Shown one piece after another: positions 20,525-30,431 of a DNA stretch of 64,000 nt. Origin of the DNA: Prochlorococcus sp. AG-442-M23 (GTDB lineage: Bacteria > Cyanobacteriota > Cyanobacteriia > PCC-6307 > Cyanobiaceae); the NCBI GenBank assembly GCA_003209655.1, contig QCPW01000003.1, positions 124,001 through 188,000 on the forward strand. Reading direction: 5' to 3'. Each line of letters starts with the position of its first letter. Within the stretch, counting starts at the first letter, position 1. The notes beneath the pieces are model-generated. The model ran no database searches. It was not told the origin of the DNA and saw nothing but the letters and a program-made list of their open reading frames with translations. The translations under genes were made by a program, and so were the position numbers.

Positions 20525-21376
20525 ATGGATGATTCCCTAAGAGTATCAATATTAAGCGAAGCGCTTCCATACATACAAAGTTTTTCAGGTAGAAAAATTG
20601 TTGTTAAGTATGGCGGTTCTATTATGGAAGAAGAAAAATTAAAAAAAGCTTTCTTTCGAGATATTGCTCTTTTATCAAGTGTTGGTGTATGTCCCGTTGT
20701 AATACATGGAGGTGGACCCGAAATCAATCGTTGGCTAAACAAATTAGAAATATCTCCAATATTTGAAAATGGGTTAAGAGTTACGGATGAGAAAACAATG
20801 GAAATAGTTGAGATGGTGCTTATGGGAAGAGTAAATAAACAGATTGTAAGAGGAATCAATGAAACAGGCTCTCTAGCTGTAGGTATTTCAGGACTCGATG
20901 GTAGCTTAATTCAATCAAGGGAATTAGGAGATGGTAGTCATGGATTAGTGGGAGAGGTAACAAAAATTAACCCTGAATTGTTAGACCCTCTAATTGCGAA
21001 AGGATATATTCCTGTTATTTCCAGTATTGGTTCTACAGTAGATGGCATTTCTCACAACATAAATGCAGATTTCGTGGCAGGCGAAGTTGCTGCCGCAATA
21101 AATGCAGAAAAACTTATTCTTCTAACTGATACTCCAGGGATTCTTAAAGAAAGCAACAACCCAAATAGTCTCATAAAACAAATCAATCTAAAAGAGGCGA
21201 GAAAATTTATTGAAAAAAATATTGTTACAAATGGTATGCGACCAAAAACGGAATGTTGTATTAGAGCATTAGCACAAGGAGTAAAAGCTGCTCATATAAT
21301 TGACGGAAGGATTGAACATTCATTGCTTCTGGAAATTTTTACAAATTCAGGTATTGGTACAATGATTAATTCCTGA
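20525..21376 (+). CDS. argB: Acetylglutamate kinase
   Basis: [40 protein letters not shown]-terminus. Confidence 0.97.
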   Translation: MDDSLRVSILSEALPYIQSFSGRKIVVKYGGSIMEEEKLKKAFFRDIALLSSVGVCPVVIHGGGPEINRWLNKLEISPIFENGLRVTDEKTMEIVEMVLMGRVNKQIVRGINETGSLAVGISGLDGSLIQSRELGDGSHGLVGEVTKINPELLDPLIAKGYIPVISSIGSTVDGISHNINADFVAGEVAAAINAEKLILLTDTPGILKESNNPNSLIKQINLKEARKFIEKNIVTNGMRPKTECCIRALAQGVKAAHIIDGRIEHSLLLEIFTNSGIGTMINS

Positions 21377-21378
21377 GA

Positions 21379-22488
21379 ATGGATTCATACCAGCAAGTTG
21401 TTAAAACAGCAGAGTTTGCTCTTATTAAAGGTGAATATAGTTTCTGTATTGAATACTTATATCCAATAATTGAATCTTATCCACCCTCTAGTAAAGAGGG
21501 GGTTAATTTACGCAACATAATAATAACAGCCTTATCGGGAATTAATAAAAAGGAAGAGGCAAAAAAATTTTGCAAAGAACTTTTAAAATCTCATGATTTT
21601 AAAGTCAGAGAAAACGCAAAGTATTTAATGGAAATTATTGATTCTCCTGAGATTAAAAAACCTGAGAATTGGAATATTAATTTCGAGAGAAATCCTAACC
21701 TAAAACAAACATCTTTTACTTCTTTAAAACCTTATAACCAAAAGCTAAAGGAAAAAAAATTTATAAATACATCAAATATTCCAACTGGTGAAACGAAGCC
21801 ATTTCAGAAAGGATTCATATTTATTATTTCTCTTTTATTGTTAATACTAATTCCACTGTTAAGCGGGTGCGTTAAAGTTAAAAATACTCTCGATCTCAGT
21901 AAAATTGACTCAATTAACAATTACTTAGTAATCGAAAGCAAATATATTAAAAAATTTCCTTGGCAATTAAATTTTGAAAAACAAATTGAAGAAATTTTTC
22001 CTGATGCAGAAATATCCAAAGGAGCATTAAATTTTTCCTTTAAAAGTAAAAATTTGAGTATCAAAAAGGTTCAAGAAACTCTTTATAAAATACAAAAAAT
22101 AGCCGGAGATTTACTAGGAGAACCAACAGAAATGAAAATAAATAGTGTTGAAAATAATTTTTTCCTTTTTAAAAAATATAATTATAGATTAGATTTAGAT
22201 CTGCAAAATCTTCTCCATGCTGAAGATTTAGAACTAACTTTTAATATAATTAACCCAAATAAAGTTAGCCTTCGAGACCAGAATAATCCAGAAGTAGAAG
22301 TATCTAAAAATTTTATAAGGTGGGAATTAATCCCTGGTAAAATAAATAGCTTAGAGTTCTCATTTTGGAATTGGAACAAATTATTATTAGGATTTTTGAT
22401 TATTTTATTGATATTGTTACTAGCTTATTTTGTGAAGTTTTATAGATACAAAATCGGTTCTAACTTTCCAGAGCTTCCTTCTAGTTAG
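21379..22488 (+). CDS. DUF3153-like protein with an N-terminal TPR-like extension
   Basis: Internal LILIPLLSGCVKV lipobox-like segment followed by a DUF3153-like domain and C-terminal TM; helical N-terminal ~130 aa. Confidence 0.6.
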   Translation: MDSYQQVVKTAEFALIKGEYSFCIEYLYPIIESYPPSSKEGVNLRNIIITALSGINKKEEAKKFCKELLKSHDFKVRENAKYLMEIIDSPEIKKPENWNINFERNPNLKQTSFTSLKPYNQKLKEKKFINTSNIPTGETKPFQKGFIFIISLLLLILIPLLSGCVKVKNTLDLSKIDSINNYLVIESKYIKKFPWQLNFEKQIEEIFPDAEISKGALNFSFKSKNLSIKKVQETLYKIQKIAGDLLGEPTEMKINSVENNFFLFKKYNYRLDLDLQNLLHAEDLELTFNIINPNKVSLRDQNNPEVEVSKNFIRWELIPGKINSLEFSFWNWNKLLLGFLIILLILLLAYFVKFYRYKIGSNFPELPSS

Positions 22489-24765
22489 CTATAATTCTAC
22501 TGGATTAAGATCAATTGATAAAAAAACATTTTTAGGAATTATTTTCCACAATTTAAACCTATCTGGCAAAGGCAATTTAGAGTTTTCTGGACCATGCATT
22601 AATATTTGCCACCTAAATTTATTCCCAACTTTTGCAATTAAACTTGGGGCAGGTCCAATTAATGACCATTTATTTTCCTTACAAATACTTATTAAATATT
22701 TAGCTAGCTTAACTGCAGTCATTTCAGTAGATTCATAGTTTTCACCAGAAACCTTTAAAAGGCATACTTTGCAAAAAGGAAATAGTTTTGCATCTTTTCT
22801 CAGTTTAGAGCTTTCAGCTAAAAATCCCTCATAATCTCGATTCTTGAGGTATGAAATCACAGGGTGACTTGGTTTATATGTTTGAAAAATAACCTTACCT
22901 GTTTTTTTTGCTCTACCTGCTCTTCCTGCCAATTGTAGAAATAATTGTAATGATTTTTCTTCTGCAGAAATGTCTGGACGATGAAGTAATCCATCTGCGG
23001 CAATAACAACTGATAGAGTAACATTTGGGATATCAATACCTTTTGCTAACATTTGGGTACCTACAAGAATATCGGCATAGCCATTGGAAAACTTCGAAAG
23101 GATATTTCTATGACCATCTTTACCTGAGGTAGTGTCTCTATCAAAGCGAAGTAATTTCAATTCAGGAAATTCATTATTTAAGAACTCAATTACTCTTTGA
23201 GTCCCTATACCAAAAGGCTTAAAGGCATTTGATTTACAATCTGGACAAGTTTTGATAATTTTTGCTTTGTGGTCGCACCAGTGACAACTAAGCCACTGTT
23301 TTCCTTTTGAACCGACATGAACTGACAAAGGCACATCACAATTAGGGCAATTTATTATAAATCCACAATTTCTACAACTTAGAAAACCACTGTAACCTCT
23401 CCTAGGAATTAAAACTATTGCTTGTTCCTTATTCTCCTTAAGCTGAGAAATTAAATCTAATAATTCGCGGCAAAAGATTTTTGCATTTCCGTTCTGAAAT
23501 TCATCACGCATATCAACGACTTTAATTTCTGGTATTTCAGTACTAGATATTCTTTCCTTCATTCTCAGCAACTTAAACTGTTTTTCAAAAGCAACCTTCT
23601 TCCAAGTCCTCATCGAAGGAGTTGCGCTTCCAAAAATTAATTTTGCTGGATTTCTTTTTACTCTTTCAAGAGCAACATCCCTTGCATCATAACAAGGCAT
23701 TGGGCTGTCCTGTTTATATGAAACATCATGCTCTTCATCCATTATGATTAAACCTAAATTTTGAATTGGAAGAAATACTGCTGACCTAGTCCCAATAACT
23801 ATGAGTGGTTTATCTTCATCTATTATCTTTTTCCAAACTGAAGTTCTATGACTCGAAGAACAATTGCTGTGATACTCATAGACTTCAGTTTGAAACCTTT
23901 TACTAAATCTATCAACAAGTTGAGGAATTAAGCCGATTTCTGGAGCTAGTATTAAGCAGCTCTTTTGGCTTATGAGTTGATCTTCAGCCATTCTCATATA
24001 AACTTCTGTTTTGCCAGAACCTGTTTCTCCCCATAGCAAGAAAACATCTCCAGGTTGCATCTTTTGCATTTCCTTGTAAACCTTTTTTTGCTCTAGAGTA
24101 AGATTTGGTTTTTTCAACTCATAACAATCATTTTTAAAAGAACTTAGTTTGGTATGGGGTGTTTTTTTTCTTTTGGTCTTGATTAAAAAGTTTTTACTAA
24201 CCATTGAATTTATGAGTGTTGCATTAAAGCCAAACTTTATTAATTCGCTTTGCCAGTTGCCTCTATGATGCAAAATTTGTATTAATGAAAATTCTTTTTG
24301 AGTTAATTCATCACTGTTACATTCCATGTCTATTTGAGATTCAATCCAAATTTGATATTTACATTTTTCAGATATATTTTTGTGTTTACCAATCCATCCA
24401 GGAGGAAAAGCTGTTTTAAACATTTTTAAACTGCTTACCCTATAAAATAAGGCTAGAGCCTCCAACCATTCTCTCCACCAGTCTTGGATTACTTTTTTTT
24501 GGACAATACTTTCTATATACAAATATTCAAAATTAGATTTTTCATCAAGATTTTTTTTACTTTTTCCCCTTTTTAAAAAAGGATTTTTTGCAATCGCCAG
24601 ACCATTTAATAATCTTCCTTTGAGTCTTACTGAAACAATATCTCCAATTTCTACTCCGAGATTATTTCCATCTAAATAAGAAAAACTATTGCTATGACTA
24701 CCTACATCAAGCAATATCTCAAACTTAAAAGAGGTATTTGATAAATTATTACTTGCCGGCATCAA
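22489..24765 (-). CDS. priA: Primosomal protein N' (replication restart helicase)
   Basis: LLWGETGSGKTEVYMR, IIMDEEHDVSYKQDS, GSATPSMRTW, zinc-binding cysteine clusters, LAGRAGRA. Confidence 0.97.
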   Translation of the reverse strand: MMPASNNLSNTSFKFEILLDVGSHSNSFSYLDGNNLGVEIGDIVSVRLKGRLLNGLAIAKNPFLKRGKSKKNLDEKSNFEYLYIESIVQKKVIQDWWREWLEALALFYRVSSLKMFKTAFPPGWIGKHKNISEKCKYQIWIESQIDMECNSDELTQKEFSLIQILHHRGNWQSELIKFGFNATLINSMVSKNFLIKTKRKKTPHTKLSSFKNDCYELKKPNLTLEQKKVYKEMQKMQPGDVFLLWGETGSGKTEVYMRMAEDQLISQKSCLILAPEIGLIPQLVDRFSKRFQTEVYEYHSNCSSSHRTSVWKKIIDEDKPLIVIGTRSAVFLPIQNLGLIIMDEEHDVSYKQDSPMPCYDARDVALERVKRNPAKLIFGSATPSMRTWKKVAFEKQFKLLRMKERISSTEIPEIKVVDMRDEFQNGNAKIFCRELLDLISQLKENKEQAIVLIPRRGYSGFLSCRNCGFIINCPNCDVPLSVHVGSKGKQWLSCHWCDHKAKIIKTCPDCKSNAFKPFGIGTQRVIEFLNNEFPELKLLRFDRDTTSGKDGHRNILSKFSNGYADILVGTQMLAKGIDIPNVTLSVVIAADGLLHRPDISAEEKSLQLFLQLAGRAGRAKKTGKVIFQTYKPSHPVISYLKNRDYEGFLAESSKLRKDAKLFPFCKVCLLKVSGENYESTEMTAVKLAKYLISICKENKWSLIGPAPSLIAKVGNKFRWQILMHGPENSKLPLPDRFKLWKIIPKNVFLSIDLNPVEL

Positions 24766-24799
24766 AACTTTTTCTTAGTATTGGATTGTTGAACATTCC

Positions 24800-24912
24800 A
24801 CAAAGTGTTTTTGCACATTGTAAGTATCCTGTTCTTAAGGGAGACATGAAGCTTTGATCATTGAGTGAAAATTCAAAATTGATCTGCCTGTCTGAGAAAT
24901 CCCAAGACTTTT
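24800..24912. ncRNA. Candidate structured ncRNA (rod-like fold) between priA and rpoD
   Basis: Nested complementary segments AAAGT/ACTTT, CTT/AAG, GGGA/TCCC, GAC/GTC, GATCA/TTGATC, TTGAG/TTCAA in a long ORF-free gap. Confidence 0.35.
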
Positions 24913-25092
24913 TACTTTAGGTAATCTATAACACTATTTAATTTTTTCAACAATTTAAAAAAAAAATTATCTAAACACAACTTTTGTGAACTAGATCTTC
25001 TAATCCTTAAGGCAAATTTTTACTACTAAATGTATAAAATCGCCCTAATTAAATTTTTACCTAGTTAAATTCACCGTAGAAAGGAGTCCATT

Positions 25093-26286
25093 ATGTGCCC
25101 AGTTGCAGAAAAATCAAAAAATTCTGATCCTAGTTCCAAGAAAAAAATTAATAAAAAAATTAATTCAAATTTAGGAAACGATCGAGAAGATATAGAAATT
25201 TTGCCCGAACAAGATCTTATTCAAAATTCGCAACAAAATCTCGTCAAACAGAATGAAAGTATAGAAAATAATATTGAATTCAATGATTCAGATGAAGAGG
25301 CTAAAGCTCTTGGGAACATAAAGCTCGGACCAAAGGGAATATATACAGAAGATTCAATAAGAGTTTATCTTCAAGAAATTGGAAGAATTAGATTATTAAG
25401 ACCTGATGAAGAAATTGAACTTGCAAGAAAAATAGCTGATCTTCTTCAACTTGAAGAGGTAGCTACACAATACGAGTCTGAGAAAGGATATTTTCCTTCA
25501 GTTAGAGAATGGGCTGAATTAATAGAGATGCCTCTTTCTAAATTTAGAAGAAGACTTCTATTAGGAAGAAGAGCTAAAGAGAAGATGGTGCAATCTAATT
25601 TAAGACTAGTTGTCTCTATTGCAAAGAAATATATGAATAGAGGTTTATCTTTCCAAGATTTAATACAAGAAGGAAGCTTAGGTCTAATAAGAGCTGCAGA
25701 AAAATTTGACCATGAAAAAGGTTATAAGTTTTCTACATATGCTACTTGGTGGATTCGTCAAGCGATAACAAGAGCGATAGCAGATCAAAGTAGGACCATC
25801 AGATTACCTGTTCACTTATATGAAACAATTTCCAGGATTAAAAAAACAACAAAAGTTCTTAGTCAAGAATTTGGTAGAAAGCCTACCGAGGAGGAAATAG
25901 CCGAAAGTATGGAAATGACAATTGAAAAATTAAGATTTATAGCTAAAAGTGCTCAGCTTCCAATTTCATTAGAGACACCTATTGGGAAAGAAGAAGATTC
26001 AAGGCTCGGAGACTTTATAGAGGCTGATATTGAAAACCCAGAACAAGATGTCTCTAAAACTTTATTAAGAGAAGATTTAGAGGGAGTTTTAGCGACTCTA
26101 AGCCCTAGAGAAAGAGACGTACTAAGATTACGATATGGAATTGATGATGGAAGGATGAAAACTCTTGAAGAGATAGGACAAATTTTTGATGTCACAAGAG
26201 AAAGGATTAGACAAATAGAAGCAAAAGCTCTTAGAAAGCTTAGACATCCAAACAGAAACGGCGTTTTAAAGGAATATATTAAATAA
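25093..26286 (+). CDS. rpoD: RNA polymerase sigma-70 factor (principal RpoD/SigA type)
   Basis: [66 protein letters not shown]. Confidence 0.95.
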   Translation: MCPVAEKSKNSDPSSKKKINKKINSNLGNDREDIEILPEQDLIQNSQQNLVKQNESIENNIEFNDSDEEAKALGNIKLGPKGIYTEDSIRVYLQEIGRIRLLRPDEEIELARKIADLLQLEEVATQYESEKGYFPSVREWAELIEMPLSKFRRRLLLGRRAKEKMVQSNLRLVVSIAKKYMNRGLSFQDLIQEGSLGLIRAAEKFDHEKGYKFSTYATWWIRQAITRAIADQSRTIRLPVHLYETISRIKKTTKVLSQEFGRKPTEEEIAESMEMTIEKLRFIAKSAQLPISLETPIGKEEDSRLGDFIEADIENPEQDVSKTLLREDLEGVLATLSPRERDVLRLRYGIDDGRMKTLEEIGQIFDVTRERIRQIEAKALRKLRHPNRNGVLKEYIK

Positions 26287-26381
26287 AAAAGTTAAATAAC
26301 ATTTTCAAGCTCCCAAAAGTTGTCGAATATTAGCTTAGAGTATATTTTACTTTCTCATAAACCTAATTAAACTAATATTTA

Positions 26382-27332
26382 ATGACTAAATTTAAATTAA
26401 AGATAGCTAGTAGAAGAAGTAAATTAGCAATGGTTCAAACATTGTGGGTTAAAGAGCAATTAGAAAAAAATATTCCTGAATTGGAAGTTTCCATAGAAGC
26501 GATGGCCACTCAAGGTGACAAGATTCTAGATGTCGCCTTAGCAAAAATAGGAGATAAAGGTCTTTTCACCAAAGAACTTGAAGCTCAAATGCTTATAGGT
26601 CATGCAGATATTGCAGTCCATTCTTTAAAAGACTTGCCGACTAACTTACCTAAAGGACTTGCATTAGGATGTATAACAAAAAGAGAAGATCCTTCAGATG
26701 CTTTAGTAGTTAACAAGAAAAATAAAATTTATCAATTAGAAAGTTTACCTTCAGGTTCTATTGTTGGAACGAGTTCCCTGAGAAGACTTGCTCAATTACG
26801 ATTTAAATTTCCTCATCTTAATTTCAAAGACATTAGAGGTAATGTTATTACCAGAATAGAAAAATTAGATTCCGGAGAATTTGATTGTATTATTCTGGCT
26901 GCAGCTGGTTTGAAAAGATTAGGATTTGAGTCAAGAATTCACCAAATTATTCCTAATGAGATTTCTCTTCATGCCGTTGGCCAAGGAGCTTTAGGAATAG
27001 AATGTAAATCTGAAGATAAAAAAGTTCTTCAAATTATAAGTGTCTTAGAAGATAAAGTATCAAGTCAAAGATGTTTAGCTGAGAGATCATTTTTAAGAGA
27101 ACTTGAAGGTGGCTGTCAAGTTCCAATTGGGGTTAATAGTAAAGTTCAAAATGATGAAATATATCTAACAGGAATGGTCGCATCAATTGATGGTAAAAGA
27201 CTTATTAAAGATAAATCGATAGGAAATATTAATCATCCAGAAGAAGTTGGTAAAAAATTAGCTAAAAAGCTAAAACTTCAAGGTGCTGATAAAATTCTTT
27301 CTGAAATATTTGAACAGTTTAGGGAAAAATAA
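26382..27332 (+). CDS. hemC: Porphobilinogen deaminase
   Basis: [56 protein letters not shown]. Confidence 0.97.
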   Translation: MTKFKLKIASRRSKLAMVQTLWVKEQLEKNIPELEVSIEAMATQGDKILDVALAKIGDKGLFTKELEAQMLIGHADIAVHSLKDLPTNLPKGLALGCITKREDPSDALVVNKKNKIYQLESLPSGSIVGTSSLRRLAQLRFKFPHLNFKDIRGNVITRIEKLDSGEFDCIILAAAGLKRLGFESRIHQIIPNEISLHAVGQGALGIECKSEDKKVLQIISVLEDKVSSQRCLAERSFLRELEGGCQVPIGVNSKVQNDEIYLTGMVASIDGKRLIKDKSIGNINHPEEVGKKLAKKLKLQGADKILSEIFEQFREK

Positions 27333-27340
27333 TATTTTTA

Positions 27341-27931
27341 TTAATCAACTAATTTAGGTGCGATTTCTTTTTCATATCTAGATTCACAACTTTGAATTAC
27401 TTTTACAGCTTCTTCAATCCCATAAAAGCCATTAACAGTGCATGTCCCGGGTTTCTTTAGATCTTTATAATGCTCCCAATAATACTTAGTCTCTTTCAGC
27501 CAATGTTCGCCAAGATCCTCAAAAGAATGAATATGCTCCATTCTCTTATCATCTGATAAAACAGCAATTACTTTATCGTCAACTTCTCCTCCATCATCAA
27601 ATTTCATCACTCCAATTATCCTTGACTCTGCGATTGAACCTGGGACTAATGGTTCTGTGACTCCGACTATTTCAATATCAAGAGGATCTCCATCTTCATC
27701 CCAGGTTCTAGGAATACAACCATAAGCAAAAGGATAGGCAAGTGATGAATATCCCACTCTATCAAGTTTCAAATGTCCGGTTTCTGTAATTAGCTCATAC
27801 TTATTTATGGTATTAGAATTTAACTCTACAATTGTATTAACTACTAATTTTGTACTGTCTGTAAAAGCATCTAAAATATGCAATAAATTTGGTGTAACTC
27901 TACTAGGGGGTTGATTAAGGTTTGCCATCAA
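27341..27931 (-). CDS. Second family I inorganic pyrophosphatase-like protein
   Basis: NKYELITETGHLKLDRV, YPFAYGCIPRTWDEDGDPLDIEIV, EHYKDLKKPG. Confidence 0.88.
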   Translation of the reverse strand: MMANLNQPPSRVTPNLLHILDAFTDSTKLVVNTIVELNSNTINKYELITETGHLKLDRVGYSSLAYPFAYGCIPRTWDEDGDPLDIEIVGVTEPLVPGSIAESRIIGVMKFDDGGEVDDKVIAVLSDDKRMEHIHSFEDLGEHWLKETKYYWEHYKDLKKPGTCTVNGFYGIEEAVKVIQSCESRYEKEIAPKLVD

Positions 27932-27990
27932 AAAATAATTTTTATTTATCCTACATCCTCACACTCAAACAAATTCTATAAAGTAAATTT

Positions 27991-29496
27991 TTAGCAAAAT
28001 TCTTTTAACTTTAATTTTAAATGATTAACAAAGTAACTTGCTGTTAGTTCTTCTCCAGTGACCTTTCTAACTAACTCCATAGAGTTAACAGATCTTCCAT
28101 AGTTATGGACATTATTTTTTAACCAAAAGATTATTTTTTGATATTCTCCATTCTCTACTAAATTATCAATTAATCCTATTTCTTTTTCCATCTTTGAAGA
28201 TATTTGTGCACTTATAAGGTGTCCTAGCAAATATGAAGGGAAATATCCAAAAGCTCCTTCACTCCAATGAACATCTTGCAGGCAACCCTCCCTATCATTA
28301 GATGGACTAACCCCTAACAGTTCTTCATATCTTTGATTCCATTCTAATGGGATATCTTTTGCTTCCAAATCCCCTTCAATTAAATCTATTTCAAGTTCAG
28401 TTCTAATTAAAATATGCAACCCATAACTTAATTCATCTGCCTCAACTCTATTTAAGCCTGCTTGGAAATGATTAATAGATTTCCAAAGTTCTGAATGATT
28501 ATTTAAAGAACAACCCTCATCTACAAAATACTTGAAAAACCTTTTTGAAAAAGATTTAGATTTGACTATCCTGTTTTCCCAAAACAAAGATTGGCTTTCA
28601 TGAACACCCATTGATGTTGCTTGACCAAGAGGCCATGCAAACCATTGATGACTTTGAGAGGGTAAACCTTGCTCATAAATTGAATGCCCCCACTCATGAG
28701 CAGTAGCCAGAAAACTTGAGAATGGTTCCCCTTTAACAATCCTAGTAGTAATCCTATAATCTTCTGGTCCTAGAGTAATAGAGAAAGGGTGTGGAGATTT
28801 TGCTACTACTACTTGATCTTTATCTCTACCGAACTCGTCAAGTAATTTAGTACACAAATTGTGCTGAGATGTGGGACTTAAATCCCAGTAATGTTTTTCA
28901 GAATTCTTGAGCCTACTTAATAAAGAAGGGATAATTTTTTTAAGTGGCTGAAAAACATTATCTAACCAATCAAGGGTTAAGTCAGGTTCATAAGGTTGAG
29001 ATAAAGTTTCCCAAGTTGAATATTTATCAGAGATTTGGGTTGCTTCCTCAATACGTAATTTGATCAACTCTTCAAAAAATGGCAAGAAAATTTTAAAATC
29101 TGATTTTTTCTTAGCCTCTTGCCAACTTTCATAACCTCTTGCTTTAGCCTTGGCTAGACATTCAACTAATTCAGGATCTAGATTATTTTGCCTATTAAAT
29201 TCTTTGATTAATAATTCAATATTTCTTTTTTTACTTTGAATAATTGCTTTACTCAGCGATATTTCTTGGCAGCTTAAATATTCATCTTGAGCACTATTTA
29301 TTAAATCGTAAAACTCTTCTGAGGAATTTCTTTTATGCAGTATTTTGGCAATATAAGTAAGCTGCTCAGATCTCCAGGAGGCTCCCCTTTTAGGCATGCC
29401 AGTATTTTGATCCCAATATAAAGTACTTTGTATTGAGCCTAATATTTGAGTTTCTTTTAGATAAGCGCCTAGCTTATTCCATTCAGTTTCAGCCAA
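27991..29496 (-). CDS. M32-family carboxypeptidase (Taq type)
   Basis: ATAHEWGHSIYEQGL (HExGH), GVHESQSLFWEN, RVEADELSYGLHI. Confidence 0.95.
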   Translation of the reverse strand: MAETEWNKLGAYLKETQILGSIQSTLYWDQNTGMPKRGASWRSEQLTYIAKILHKRNSSEEFYDLINSAQDEYLSCQEISLSKAIIQSKKRNIELLIKEFNRQNNLDPELVECLAKAKARGYESWQEAKKKSDFKIFLPFFEELIKLRIEEATQISDKYSTWETLSQPYEPDLTLDWLDNVFQPLKKIIPSLLSRLKNSEKHYWDLSPTSQHNLCTKLLDEFGRDKDQVVVAKSPHPFSITLGPEDYRITTRIVKGEPFSSFLATAHEWGHSIYEQGLPSQSHQWFAWPLGQATSMGVHESQSLFWENRIVKSKSFSKRFFKYFVDEGCSLNNHSELWKSINHFQAGLNRVEADELSYGLHILIRTELEIDLIEGDLEAKDIPLEWNQRYEELLGVSPSNDREGCLQDVHWSEGAFGYFPSYLLGHLISAQISSKMEKEIGLIDNLVENGEYQKIIFWLKNNVHNYGRSVNSMELVRKVTGEELTASYFVNHLKLKLKEFC

Positions 29497-29604
29497 AAAT
29501 ATTTTATAAACTTTAAATTATTTTAAGACAAAAATCATAAAGTACGTATAAAGTTTTTAAACTATATTAATAATAGAATATTGATTATTAAGACTAAAAT
29601 ATTG

Positions 29605-30081
29605 ATGGAACAAATTTTTTCAAAATTAAACTTTATAACTAATGGAGAAGGATTCACTGATATTACTAATGATTTAAATTTATTTATACAAAAAAGTAAT
29701 TTTCATTCAGGAGTCTTAAATTTAACATCACTACATACCAGTTGTAGTTTAACTATAAATGAGAATGCAGATCCAAAGGTTCTTAAGGACTTAAAAAAGT
29801 TCATGAAATCTATAGTACCCAATAACTGCTATACATCTTTATCGAAAGATAAAGGAGAAATCTACTATGAACATTTCCAAGAAGGAGAGGACGATATGCC
29901 AGCACATATTAAAACAGCTTTAACTAATACTAATTTGTCTTTGTGTTTTCAAGAAGGAAAAATTCTATTAGGCATATGGCAAGCAATTTATTTATGGGAA
30001 CATCGGTTTAGCCCAAAAGAAAGAAGTATAAGTGTTCATATTATTGGAGAAAAAAGTTCAAATATTTATAATGATAAATAG
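29605..30081 (+). CDS. YjbQ/UPF0047 family protein
   Basis: GFTDIT, SLHTSCSLTINENADPKV, DDMPAHIKTALT, GTWQ-like GIWQAIYLWEHR; likely start ATG 29605. Confidence 0.9.
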   Translation: MEQIFSKLNFITNGEGFTDITNDLNLFIQKSNFHSGVLNLTSLHTSCSLTINENADPKVLKDLKKFMKSIVPNNCYTSLSKDKGEIYYEHFQEGEDDMPAHIKTALTNTNLSLCFQEGKILLGIWQAIYLWEHRFSPKERSISVHIIGEKSSNIYNDK

Positions 30082-30096
30082 CAATATAAAATATTA

Positions 30097-30387
30097 ATGA
30101 AACCATACCTTTTACAAAATGAGGAAGTGAAAGAACTCGTTGCAAAAATACCAGGTTGGGAAATCGCCTCAAATCACATTGAAAGAGAATTTAATTTTGG
30201 CAATTTTATTGAAGCCTTCGCATTCATGACAAAGATTGCTTTAATTTGCGAAAAACATAACCATCATCCCAACTGGGAAAATGTTTATTCAAAAGTAATC
30301 ATTAAATTGTGTAGTCATGATTTAGGAGGTATTACAAATTTAGACCAAACAATTGCTTCAGAAATCAATGAAATTTTTGAAGAATAA
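30097..30387 (+). CDS. Pterin-4a-carbinolamine dehydratase
   Basis: IPGWEIASNHIEREFNF, EKHNHHPNWENVYSKVIIKLCSHDLGGIT. Confidence 0.95.
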   Translation: MKPYLLQNEEVKELVAKIPGWEIASNHIEREFNFGNFIEAFAFMTKIALICEKHNHHPNWENVYSKVIIKLCSHDLGGITNLDQTIASEINEIFEE

Positions 30388-30431
30388 TTTAATGTATAGT
30401 TATTTGATTAATTTAAGACATCAAAATTTTA

